Source: a virus. From it: a stretch of DNA of 40,240 nucleotides. Made by a program: the position numbers and the translations under genes. Below are positions 7,347-16,884 of the stretch, piece by piece; positions within the stretch are counted from its first letter, which is position 1, and each line of letters starts with the position of its first letter. Below the pieces are notes generated by a model. It was given only the letters and a program-made list of their open reading frames with translations, made no database searches and had not been told where the DNA came from. The stretch lies in IMG/VR virus record IMGVR_UViG_3300013093_000009, positions 1 through 40,240 of that record, one strand, 5' to 3'.

Positions 7347-10300
7347 CTAGTTACCGTACTTGTTTGGCAGTGAAGCCAAAGCGTGTTGAATAAAATATGC
7401 CTGGGTCTTAAATTGCGGGTCCGCGGCGACTTCTTGGCACCAGTTGTACCACTGGTTCTCAAGGCCCGTGGCGCTGCCGTTTCCGCTAATTATTGCCTGC
7501 ACCTTGGACACAGCCGAGTCGTAATTTTCAAGAAGAAACGCAAACTTTTCCCGGTCGGTTTTGGTCATGATGTTTTCTGTAACCAATGGGTCCTTAACCA
7601 AGGAGCGCATTTCGTTAATAGAGTTGATCTCTGCGTTGTACCGAGATGCACCCTGGAAGTTGGCAAGCCACGTTGGGTTCATCGAGCGACCGTAATTCAA
7701 TGCCTGGTCGTTCAACGCCTTGTATTCCTGGTAGCCAATGTTTGTGCCCGGGGCCATTCCGTTACCACCAAAAGCAGGCTGAGCGGCCAAATAGTTGTAG
7801 TAATAGTCATTGCCTGCGGCCACAAGGATTGCGTCCAAGTATTGCTGTGGGGTATCCTTGGCTCGAAGGTTAAGAGAAACCTCAAGCGTGTAGGCCACAG
7901 GCGAGTACTTGCCGTTGCGGCTAATGGTGTAGGCAAAAGCGTACGGGTATTTGGCAGCAAGTTGCTGGCCTTGCACCGTTGACAGAATTGCCGCACTTGA
8001 CACCGTTTCTGGGTACGGCGTGTAATTGCTGGAGCTGTGGGCAACAAGGTCAAAAATGTTGTTGGGGTATTCAACCGCAAACTTATTAGCCGCTTCGGTA
8101 AAGGGCATGCGCGCCGACAGCGCCTGAAATTCTGGGCTCTTTGAGAACTGTTCCTGAATACTTAAAGCCGCAGGGGAAGCAAACGCCAATACGCCCTTGA
8201 CAAGCATCATCATGACAGCTGCACCGCGAGCGTGGTCCAAGAACGTTTGGAAGTTCTGAGGATTGTTGAAGTAGTCAGAAACATACAAGTCAGCTTGTGC
8301 ACGAAGGAACGCAATCTTTTCGTTGGGGGTCCATGGTCTGCCGGTGTTGGGGTTTGTCTGCTCCAACGCTTTTTGGTAGTGCTTCCATGCCAAGTCATAT
8401 TGCTGCGAGTACAGGTTGTCCAACGCATTGTTAAGAACCAAGTTTTCAGTGCTTCGCATAGCAGACGTGTTTAGGTCAGTAATGCCCGCAGCGTTTGCCA
8501 GCGCGACCGAAGCGTCCAAAAGGTTGCGGCCAATGGTGCTTGGAAAGAAGTCACTGTACAAAGACGAGTTGTTTGAGACTGGACCAAGGATTGCCGCCAA
8601 AACTTTTGTGGCCAAAACGCCTGAGCTGGTTGCTCCGCTAAACATCTTTTCGGCAATCTTCAACGGCATTGTGACTAGCGGGCCCCACGATGGGCGGAAC
8701 AAACCAAGGGCACCAGCAGCGCCGCTTTCTGATCCGGTGGGCACAACCGATGCAATTGAACCCGGGTCAATGGAAAGCCCAAAGCCAAGGTGGCCAAATG
8801 CGCCGTTTGTAAAGCTGCCGACGTTGCCGCCAATTACACCAGCGTTGCCCAAGAACGTAGATCCTGGGACAGCAATACTTGGGTTATTGCCGCCAGCCGA
8901 AGCATTGCTAATGTAATTGGTGACACCAAGGCAAAGTTTCAAGTATCGCTCAAACGCGCCTGGGTCATTGCGAAGCACGCGGAAAGCACGACGCCATGCC
9001 TGGTTCTGGGCAAAGTAGAACGGCGCAAGCACGCGCATGTTTACTTCCCACAAGGTCTTGTCTTGTGGGTTGTGAACGTATTTGTGCATGTTAATAAACG
9101 CGTCACGGTCTGCAATCATGTGAGCCGTTGGTTCGTCAATCAAGTTGCGTTCAATAAGCGGGCGCAAACGCTCCATCTGCAAATGCTGTTCAAGCAAGAA
9201 GATTGGTTCGCGAACCATCTTGTTTACAATTGGCCCAAGGACTGCGTCGTGTCCTTTTTCGGCTACACGAGTAATAAGGTCGGACATCGAACCTTCAACA
9301 AGGCCGCTGTGGCCGCCGATCGAAGGGATGTCTTCAGGGGCAAGATTGCCCATCTTTCGGACATCTTCGCGGAAGTCTTCAAGGCCCTTAAGCTTGTCTG
9401 GGTTTGCCGCCTGGGTTACAAGTGCTGGGTGGAAATAGTGGTCAACGTATTGCAACGTGCCATTGTTGTCCTCAAAGTAACCGCTACCAGAAACGCTGGC
9501 AATAGCGTTTTCGGCAATGACGGCAGCCCACTCTTCGTGCGCGTTGCTGCGAGCAAACTTGCTTGTTGGCGGGATGCGGCCCGTGTCGCGCTGGAAACGG
9601 GAAACCTCTTCTGGCGGCAATGCCTCGATGGTTTCAAGAGCCTTCTTTTCCATTGCTGCCCGCAACGCGTCAACTTCAGTTGGCCCTATGTACTTAACGC
9701 CTTGGCGAATAATTTCTTCGCGAGTAAACCCAAATTCATCTTCTGGGCTGGTAATTGCACCGTGAACAACTGCTTGCTGAAGGCCATAATTGTACAGCCA
9801 TTCTTCCATTTCTTTTGAAACAGGAGCAAGCAACGGGTCGTTGGCAATACGAGCAATCTGCATGCGCAAGTCTGACTCGTAATTAGGGGCGCCAGGCATT
9901 GACAATGCAACGCCATTGCGTCCGTGCTTGGTTGACGGAACCCATTCGCCATTGTCGTTTTTTTCAAGAAGGATGCCAGACATTGTCTGCTCAACGGTCT
10001 TTTCATCAAAAACATCGTTCTTGGAACTGTGAACGCCACCGGGCAAGTGTCCATCGTGTCGCATGATAGTGCCGACAAAGTCGTCAAGCATGCGGTTGCG
10101 CTTTGCCTGATCCATGCCAAGAATCAAATTCTTTTGCATGCCTGTAAGGACACCGGCAACAACGTCGCGAATCAGCTTGCCTTCGTACGAATCGCGAACG
10201 TAAGAATTTAATTCTTCCACGCTCATCTTTTGAGGGTCGAGTCCCTGTTTGGCCAAACGGGCAACAACTTCGTCTACCTTTTCACGGAACAAACGAGCGC

Positions 10301-13300
10301 CATACGCTTCATGCTTGGCGATCGAGGCCATGACTTTTGCATCAAAAGATTGCCAGCCGCCAAAACGAAGACTGTTCAACATGGCTTCTGAGGCGCCTAC
10401 GCGCAGGGCCCAGCCACCAGAAAACAAAGCCATTGGCACAAAAGTGCGGCTAAGGAATCGATTGAGGGCGTCAGCCGTGTATTGCCAACCCATGATGTAC
10501 GGGCTGCGCTTGCTGTACAAACGAGCAAGCTCTGTCTGCAAATTGGTTTCCGGTTTTTCGGCAAGAATTTCTTGGAAATTTTTACGGTCAATGTTGGCCG
10601 AACGAATTCTCAAAGGAAGGTCTTCGGAATTGCCTAGGTAGCGGCTTTCCATAAAATTGTCAAAGACATTGTCCAGCAGTTCTGAAGAAAGCTTGTTTTT
10701 CATGCCGCTCAAAACGGAAGCAATAACAGAATGACCAAAATTTATCATTAAGTTTTCTTTGCCCGCTTCGGAAACAATTGGCGACAAAAGGTCCATTGTT
10801 CGTACCGCCAAAGATTCGGCAAAAAATTCGTCAACGCCGTGAAGCCAATAGTTTCGCCCATACGCGCTCATGGTGTAACCGGACAAGCGCGTAAAATCAA
10901 TTGTCTTTGGATCAATCGGGTTGGTTCCGTTTACGTCCAAAATGTGATTGATGTAATCCATTTCCTCGCCATGAGAATGTACCCATCCAAGGGGAACGTT
11001 ATCTTCTGTGTCTTTGTTCATGTAATCCCAAAGCGGGTGTTCCTGGAAAAACTTCTCTCGTGCGCGGTCAAAATCGTTTTCCATTTGCGCAACGTATTCT
11101 TCGGGAAGGTACGTGGAGAGGTGGTGGAACAATTCATGATATACACTGAAATCAAAATTTAACGGGGCTTCAAGTGCGGCGCTGTAAATGTTTAATATTT
11201 TTTGACCAAACATGTACGACGCAAATGCGTCTGGATTGTTGCTACGAACCATAGCAATGACACCCGCAAAAAATTTTGGTCCGATTCGGTTTACAAAATC
11301 AAGAAGTTCTTTTTCGTAATTGTCTGTTTTTTCGGCAAAGAATTTTTCAATAGCGGCCATTTCTTCAGGCGACGACGACTTAAATGTTTCCCGAAGTTTT
11401 TCAAGATCTGCTTTTTTTACAAGATCTTTATGCGTCTCAACAAGGTCTTTAATAAGCCGTTCGCCTTCTGGCGACGTGTCTTGTCGAGCGCGAATAAAAC
11501 TGTCAATTTTTGGAGGCGTGAAAATAAAATCCCGCTTCATTCCTTTGGGCATGTACCCCTTACGAAGCACTTCGCTCAAAGACCCAACATTCCATCGAGC
11601 TTCTTTAAGGTCTTCGGCAAGCCCAGCTAATTCACGCAAACTATAAACCGGAGATGCAAGAGGGCTTTGCATTGAATTTATAAATTGGTTCGTTGCCGAG
11701 ATTTTTCCACGAACCTTTTCAAGCTCGTCCATCAAAAATTGTGGCGACGAAACGTTCAGGTCAAATCCAGAATGGGCGGTAATAACTCTGCTTGAAAAAA
11801 TGCGCGTGTTGTTGAACGCAGCAATTCGGTCTTCAATTTCGCGCTTTTGCTGAAACAAGAAACGCAGCTTTGCTTCAAAAACATTAGCCGCGTGAACAAA
11901 ATGCTCAACTTCGGAAGGCTCGGGCATTGATTCGCTCGCCCCGAATTCGTACATTGGGCTAAGGCCTCTTTTAAGAATTTTTGAAAGTTCGGCTTCGGCT
12001 TCTTCGTAGCCGTCAATAAACTTACCCTTTTTAAGCGGCGGCTCCGTTGTCCACTTTTCAATGTCTTCCCGGTTGTGATCAATGATCATATTTTCGGGTT
12101 CGCCTAATTTACGGGCCCCACCTTCAGACATGGTAATCGCAGATGCATCTTTTTCCCCGGCAATGGCGTGCAACGCTTGAAGCAAGGCTGCACGGGCTTC
12201 TTTGTTCTTTGCCCCAAGGTTGTGGATTGTAAACGACCCGTCTCTTTCGGCAACATAACTAAGAACACCAACCATGCCTTCGATTTCGTCACGGGCAACA
12301 ACAATGTTTGAAGGCAAGCGGCCAAACTGCCGTTGAGCATTAAACCGCTCAAGGGCGCGGGCCATTTGATCCAGGGTTTCGCTTGTGCCGTTAACAACCG
12401 TTCCTTGCATGATTTTTTTAAATTCAGCAGCAAAGTGTTCATTAACAATTTCATGAAGTAAATAAGCGTGGGCAACGTCCGCTGGCGTATCGTTAACGTA
12501 AGCGTTTTTTCCCTGAAGCTTGTCCAGCCATGTTGGGTCATCGGCCAAACGTTCTTTTACATATTCGCGAAATTTTTCAGCGACTTCTTTGGCGCTGCCA
12601 TCTGGGCCAACCTTAAACGGATTGGCCCATTTTGACCCTTCACCAACAAACACAGAGTCTTTAGGAATAGCAAGACCGGGCTTAGTTACATAACCGGCTT
12701 TAAACCCAAGGCCTATTCCATAACCTTTTTCTTTATTGCGAATTGATTCATCAATCAAATGTTTAATAACGTCACCATGGCAAGCCAACGGCGAGCAGTT
12801 GCAGGAAATGTTTTTGCCCTTAAGCGGGTCCAGCCAATCCGGTTCTTCAGCCAAACGCTTTTTTGCGTACTCATAAAACTTTTCAATAACTTCTTCACGG
12901 GTTCCGTCCGGGCCAATCTTAAATGGATTGCCCCATGGCGTTCCTCGCCCAACATATATGGCGTCTTCCGGAGCGTCCTTTTTGTTAAAAACGCCCTTAA
13001 CCGAAATTGCTTCTTTGAACTTTTGACCCATTGTTTTGGGTGAATCGCCGCTTGGGTATTGTGCCCGCTCTTCTGGCGTTAAGGCTTTTTGAAATTCGGA
13101 ACGAATATCAGTAAGCAACTGGCCAAGTTTGTTTTGCCCAGGGGTGCCAGCGCACTTGCCACAGGAACAATCGCCCCACGTATTGTCGTGCCAGGTGTTT
13201 ACCTCAACAAGTTTTGCGTCACCAGTTTGCAACAACAAATCGCGCATGCCCGGTTCGCTAAACTTTTGGCGCACCAAGTTTTTCATTACGTCTTCGCGTA

Positions 13301-16300
13301 TTGAATTCCAATCTTCGCGCAATGGGTTTTTGCGGCCAAGCCTACGTGCAGCATTTGGGTGATTGGCGTTGCGAATTTGTTCGCGCAAGTCTTTGTCGGT
13401 TGTTTTGGCTGCTTGAAATGCGTGCTCTACCGTTGGGTATGTCTTGCCTTCAAACACAACGGGCGACTCATGGAAGTTGGAAAGGAATCTAAATTCGCCC
13501 TTAAAACCGTTTTCTTCTAATTCAATTTGTTTTAGGGTAAGTTCGCGTTTATAATTTTCGGAAGCCTCGCGCAAACGCGTAGCTTGCTGTTTGGTTTCTT
13601 CAACAAAATCGTCATGCTTTTCGGCCGCAACGGGATCGCTAATCTCGGGCTCCGAAGAATAATGGTCAACTTCTCCATTGAAATTTTCTGAATCAAGAAT
13701 TTGCTGTTTTAATTCTTCGGGGTAATCGGTAAAGTCGTACCGATCTTCGGCTTTGACGTTTGCGTAAATATGACGTTCTTTGATGTATGGCTTAGTTGCG
13801 TTTTCAACAATTCCGTCGCGCGAAACACGCGCATACTCCGCCAAACGAAGCTTTTGTTCCAAGCTCAAAAGCCGTGGTTCAATTTCTTTACCTGCCAGCG
13901 TGGTGTACAAAACGCCCGAGATGCGACGCATCTCTTTGGCCAAACCACGAAGTTCTGCGGCACGTGGAATGCGCAGTTCGCCAAGGTGGGTAGAACCAAT
14001 ACCAGCGAATCCTTCAAGGCCAGTCTTGGAGTTGCCCACGCGTGAAAGGACGCGGCCCTCCTTACCGGCTACATACAAGCCGCGATCGCCACCGCCGTCA
14101 AGGCCGGTCAGCTTCATAACTTCTTCCCAGATTTTGTTACCCATGGTGTGGGTCAAAATGCCAAGTTCGCCCTTTTCAAGACCAGCAACGGCGCGACGCA
14201 TGGTGGCGTAATACATTGCCTGGCGGTATGCATTGATGTATTCCTGCGGCCCTTCGGCGTGAAGCAACAAGTCGCCAACAGCCTTAACGGCGTCTTCGTG
14301 CATAAGGGATGAACGCAAAAGGTCCATGATTGCTGGAATGGCGTTAACACTGCCTGGGCGAATAATTTTGTTTTCGATCTTGCCGGTCAGCTCATCAATG
14401 TACGATGAGTCGCGGGTAAAACGCGTGGCCAGCCAACGAAAGAATGCAGCGGTGCCACGAATGCTTTCGTCAGGCAAAGCAAACAACAAAGCGCTGTTGG
14501 GCTTAATGTCAACGCCTGTTTCTTCGCGAATGACTTTCCATACGGACTGAATAAAAGCACCGTCGGAATTAAGCAGATTACCCAGAATGTGAAACCGGCG
14601 TCCAAGGTCGCCCTTTAGTTCTGCCTTGAAAACTTCGTACATGCTCATGGTGGGCATCATGCCATTTACAATGCTGCTGCCTTCAGCTATGTCACGGAAA
14701 ACCGCAAGGACCCCCTCTTCCGTGTTTGCTTCGCCCAGTCGCTTAATAAGCGTTCCAGCCTTAACGCTTTTGTCGGCAGAATCTTGAAACGTGTTGCGGA
14801 ATGTATCCAAGATTTCCGATGCGCTGTGACTGGCAATGTAGTGAATTGCATTGCGCACACGTGCGTATTGCTGGTACGCAAGGTCAACGTCGTCCGCGTT
14901 ACGAATGCCAAGTCCGCTAAACCAAGCACCCAGCTTGCCAGTAAAACCAGCAAACGATCGTGAAGTGTGCAAAACTTTGCCGTACGCGCCCAATGGGTCG
15001 GTACCAAGCCATTTGGTGTAAAAATCGGTCAAACCGGACACCGGAGCGAAGAAAGGGTTGCCCTTGTCGATGCCAAAGTACTGGGCCAACATTTGGCCAT
15101 CAGTGCCAATTATTTTGCCATTTGCGTCATAGGCATTTCCGTCACGTGTCTTATTCCAAAGATCAATCAACGGCTGGTCATTGCTGTTAAGAACATTTTC
15201 TTGATTCACCAAATACATGGCGTTTAAACGAACGCTGGACGTGGCCTTGCCTGCCAATCGAGCGGTTTTCATTAAATAACCCAAAGGGCGGAATGCTGCC
15301 TGCGAAGCAAGGTCCGCCAACTTGTATGCAGTGCCTCGGTCGGTGCCTGCAAACTTGCCCGATTGCAATTCGCGTTCGGCGCCAATCTTAAGGCGCTTTA
15401 AAATTGCCTGCGTGCTGCGTTGTTCTGCGGCTTTAATGGCAGCTTGGGTTTCTTCGTCTAGCGTCTTCCCCGCAGCTTTTGCTGCATTACCCATTGCAAC
15501 CAATCGGCTGTCTTCCGCCATTTGTATTGACGCTTGAAGCGCTTCGGCATTTACCGCGGCAACAGATGCGTCGGTTGACGCGCCATCGGTTGCAAGCCCC
15601 GCAAGGATGGATGGAAGCATGTAGGAAATTGCATAATTCCAACCACGCTGAGCAGCCAACGACTCGGTAAATGCCATTGTGTGCGACATCAGTTGGTATG
15701 CGTTTTGCTGGCTCCACGGATCGATCAGGCGAGTTACGCTAAGCGCAACGTTGTTTGCGGTGTTGTAAGCATCGCCAAGGCCTACAAGTGGATTCGCTTG
15801 AAAACCGTTTGGCCCAAAAAAACCAATAGTGGCAATTTCGTCAGTGGTTAACATTCCTCGCAAAGCAATGTTTTTTCCCCAATCGGCAAGGCCCACAAAG
15901 CCTTGGCCAACCCCACTTACTTTGTCCATAATGTTGTGGCCTATTGACCCCCAGAATCCATACTGGGCTTCATCGGCAGCAGTTTGCTGCACGCTGTTAT
16001 TTAAAACGTTGTATCCGTCTTTAACAACGTTTGTTGCGGCGTCCCACAAACCTGACGGGGCACCTTGCAAAAAATTGCTTGCGCCTCTCCATGCATTTGA
16101 CCACATGCCCGAAACGTCATTTGTGAAGTGGCCCCAACCGCCATCGTTGTTTGCATACCCGTGTACGTATCGACCGATCTGGTTATACGCAGTCAAGTAC
16201 TTAACGGCATTTGAAATCTGGGTAGGGCTTGCATTGTCCATGCGAGCAAGGCTTGCAATTGTTGAAGGGTTCTGGGCAATCAATGGATTGATTGAAGCAA

Positions 16301-16448
16301 TGCGGGCAAGGCCGTGTTGTTGCGTTGGGCTTAGTGCATTCATGGCGTCGGAGTCAATATTCTCCTGCGCCAAAGCAATTGCCTTTTGGCCAATCGGGCT
16401 TGTTGTTGGCGTGTCTTGCTCTAATGGGATTCCATTGATTGAGGGCAT
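7347..16448 (-). CDS. Giant polyvalent virion protein, 3033 aa (NADAR, DUF4326 x2, GNAT-like, metallopeptidase)
   Basis: This gene takes 23% of the genome and lies among virion genes; TAGGAG precedes its ATG. Residues 1-870 and ~1980-3033 are helical with hydrophobic Gly-rich patches, as in ejected internal proteins. In between come: a NADAR domain (~975-1120: FLSNF, TVEHAFQAAK, WGDCSCGKC, NKLGQLL); a DUF4326 domain (~1160-1231: YVGRGTPWGNPF, SCNCSPLACHGD); a second copy (~1258-1330) that has lost all those cysteines; a possible GNAT-like stretch (~1375-1450); and a zincin motif HELFHH at 1771-1776 with a downstream DEFFAES near 1870 supplying the likely third ligand. NADAR enzymes are known to remove ADP-ribose from nucleic acid, so delivery with the genome to counter ADP-ribosylating defence is plausible inference. 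Confidence 0.85.
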   Translation of the reverse strand: MPSINGIPLEQDTPTTSPIGQKAIALAQENIDSDAMNALSPTQQHGLARIASINPLIAQNPSTIASLARMDNASPTQISNAVKYLTAYNQIGRYVHGYANNDGGWGHFTNDVSGMWSNAWRGASNFLQGAPSGLWDAATNVVKDGYNVLNNSVQQTAADEAQYGFWGSIGHNIMDKVSGVGQGFVGLADWGKNIALRGMLTTDEIATIGFFGPNGFQANPLVGLGDAYNTANNVALSVTRLIDPWSQQNAYQLMSHTMAFTESLAAQRGWNYAISYMLPSILAGLATDGASTDASVAAVNAEALQASIQMAEDSRLVAMGNAAKAAGKTLDEETQAAIKAAEQRSTQAILKRLKIGAERELQSGKFAGTDRGTAYKLADLASQAAFRPLGYLMKTARLAGKATSSVRLNAMYLVNQENVLNSNDQPLIDLWNKTRDGNAYDANGKIIGTDGQMLAQYFGIDKGNPFFAPVSGLTDFYTKWLGTDPLGAYGKVLHTSRSFAGFTGKLGAWFSGLGIRNADDVDLAYQQYARVRNAIHYIASHSASEILDTFRNTFQDSADKSVKAGTLIKRLGEANTEEGVLAVFRDIAEGSSIVNGMMPTMSMYEVFKAELKGDLGRRFHILGNLLNSDGAFIQSVWKVIREETGVDIKPNSALLFALPDESIRGTAAFFRWLATRFTRDSSYIDELTGKIENKIIRPGSVNAIPAIMDLLRSSLMHEDAVKAVGDLLLHAEGPQEYINAYRQAMYYATMRRAVAGLEKGELGILTHTMGNKIWEEVMKLTGLDGGGDRGLYVAGKEGRVLSRVGNSKTGLEGFAGIGSTHLGELRIPRAAELRGLAKEMRRISGVLYTTLAGKEIEPRLLSLEQKLRLAEYARVSRDGIVENATKPYIKERHIYANVKAEDRYDFTDYPEELKQQILDSENFNGEVDHYSSEPEISDPVAAEKHDDFVEETKQQATRLREASENYKRELTLKQIELEENGFKGEFRFLSNFHESPVVFEGKTYPTVEHAFQAAKTTDKDLREQIRNANHPNAARRLGRKNPLREDWNSIREDVMKNLVRQKFSEPGMRDLLLQTGDAKLVEVNTWHDNTWGDCSCGKCAGTPGQNKLGQLLTDIRSEFQKALTPEERAQYPSGDSPKTMGQKFKEAISVKGVFNKKDAPEDAIYVGRGTPWGNPFKIGPDGTREEVIEKFYEYAKKRLAEEPDWLDPLKGKNISCNCSPLACHGDVIKHLIDESIRNKEKGYGIGLGFKAGYVTKPGLAIPKDSVFVGEGSKWANPFKVGPDGSAKEVAEKFREYVKERLADDPTWLDKLQGKNAYVNDTPADVAHAYLLHEIVNEHFAAEFKKIMQGTVVNGTSETLDQMARALERFNAQRQFGRLPSNIVVARDEIEGMVGVLSYVAERDGSFTIHNLGAKNKEARAALLQALHAIAGEKDASAITMSEGGARKLGEPENMIIDHNREDIEKWTTEPPLKKGKFIDGYEEAEAELSKILKRGLSPMYEFGASESMPEPSEVEHFVHAANVFEAKLRFLFQQKREIEDRIAAFNNTRIFSSRVITAHSGFDLNVSSPQFLMDELEKVRGKISATNQFINSMQSPLASPVYSLRELAGLAEDLKEARWNVGSLSEVLRKGYMPKGMKRDFIFTPPKIDSFIRARQDTSPEGERLIKDLVETHKDLVKKADLEKLRETFKSSSPEEMAAIEKFFAEKTDNYEKELLDFVNRIGPKFFAGVIAMVRSNNPDAFASYMFGQKILNIYSAALEAPLNFDFSVYHELFHHLSTYLPEEYVAQMENDFDRAREKFFQEHPLWDYMNKDTEDNVPLGWVHSHGEEMDYINHILDVNGTNPIDPKTIDFTRLSGYTMSAYGRNYWLHGVDEFFAESLAVRTMDLLSPIVSEAGKENLMINFGHSVIASVLSGMKNKLSSELLDNVFDNFMESRYLGNSEDLPLRIRSANIDRKNFQEILAEKPETNLQTELARLYSKRSPYIMGWQYTADALNRFLSRTFVPMALFSGGWALRVGASEAMLNSLRFGGWQSFDAKVMASIAKHEAYGARLFREKVDEVVARLAKQGLDPQKMSVEELNSYVRDSYEGKLIRDVVAGVLTGMQKNLILGMDQAKRNRMLDDFVGTIMRHDGHLPGGVHSSKNDVFDEKTVEQTMSGILLEKNDNGEWVPSTKHGRNGVALSMPGAPNYESDLRMQIARIANDPLLAPVSKEMEEWLYNYGLQQAVVHGAITSPEDEFGFTREEIIRQGVKYIGPTEVDALRAAMEKKALETIEALPPEEVSRFQRDTGRIPPTSKFARSNAHEEWAAVIAENAIASVSGSGYFEDNNGTLQYVDHYFHPALVTQAANPDKLKGLEDFREDVRKMGNLAPEDIPSIGGHSGLVEGSMSDLITRVAEKGHDAVLGPIVNKMVREPIFLLEQHLQMERLRPLIERNLIDEPTAHMIADRDAFINMHKYVHNPQDKTLWEVNMRVLAPFYFAQNQAWRRAFRVLRNDPGAFERYLKLCLGVTNYISNASAGGNNPSIAVPGSTFLGNAGVIGGNVGSFTNGAFGHLGFGLSIDPGSIASVVPTGSESGAAGALGLFRPSWGPLVTMPLKIAEKMFSGATSSGVLATKVLAAILGPVSNNSSLYSDFFPSTIGRNLLDASVALANAAGITDLNTSAMRSTENLVLNNALDNLYSQQYDLAWKHYQKALEQTNPNTGRPWTPNEKIAFLRAQADLYVSDYFNNPQNFQTFLDHARGAAVMMMLVKGVLAFASPAALSIQEQFSKSPEFQALSARMPFTEAANKFAVEYPNNIFDLVAHSSSNYTPYPETVSSAAILSTVQGQQLAAKYPYAFAYTISRNGKYSPVAYTLEVSLNLRAKDTPQQYLDAILVAAGNDYYYNYLAAQPAFGGNGMAPGTNIGYQEYKALNDQALNYGRSMNPTWLANFQGASRYNAEINSINEMRSLVKDPLVTENIMTKTDREKFAFLLENYDSAVSKVQAIISGNGSATGLENQWYNWCQEVAADPQFKTQAYFIQHALASLPNKYGN

Positions 16449-16455
16449 TTAGCTC

Positions 16456-16881
16456 CTAAATTCCAAGAGCACGGGCTGCGTTAGCCATGCTGTTCATAAG
16501 TGATGTTGCACCAAGGCCTTGCGAACCCATTGACAAAATTTGGCTCAGGGCTGGGGGTTGCGTTTGCGATGGACCAGCGCCAGGGCCAAATGGCAAACCC
16601 GCAGTAACGGGTTCGTTGGGGCGCTGCGTAGGAGCAATGTACGGAATGTCACCCGGCTTTACTGGTGGGGCCGATTGCATCTGCGCCATTGGTCGAGGGG
16701 CGGGAGCGGCAGCAACCGGGGAAGAACCCATTGGCACGATTTGCTGCGCTTCCCGCTGAGCTGTGGCCTTGCCGTACTCTTGGTTGGGCACGGTGGAAAT
16801 TGGCATGTTTAAATCAGAACGATTGCCGTATGCCGTACCCGGGGTTCCCTGTCGACGGCCGCCGTGACTTTTGCGTGGCAT
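16456..16881 (-). CDS. Proline/glutamine-rich protein between portal and giant protein, 141 aa
   Basis: It has a basic N-terminus (MPRKSHGGRRQGTPGTAYGN), then a long Pro/Ala/Gln/Met-rich, probably disordered middle, and a short hydrophobic helical end (SLMNSMANAARALGI). The gene starts three bases after the portal stop and ends seven bases before the giant gene. The low-complexity, Pro-rich composition resembles the portal's own C-terminal tail. No family was recognised; a flexible linker or packaging-associated virion protein is only a guess. Confidence 0.7.
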   Translation of the reverse strand: MPRKSHGGRRQGTPGTAYGNRSDLNMPISTVPNQEYGKATAQREAQQIVPMGSSPVAAAPAPRPMAQMQSAPPVKPGDIPYIAPTQRPNEPVTAGLPFGPGAGPSQTQPPALSQILSMGSQGLGATSLMNSMANAARALGI

Positions 16882-16884
16882 TTA

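Noticed and set aside
7347-16448. N4-like virion RNA polymerase as identity of the giant protein
   Set aside because: Size and capsid family invite it, but none of the single-subunit polymerase motifs was recognised, while NADAR, DUF4326 and zincin motifs are clear.
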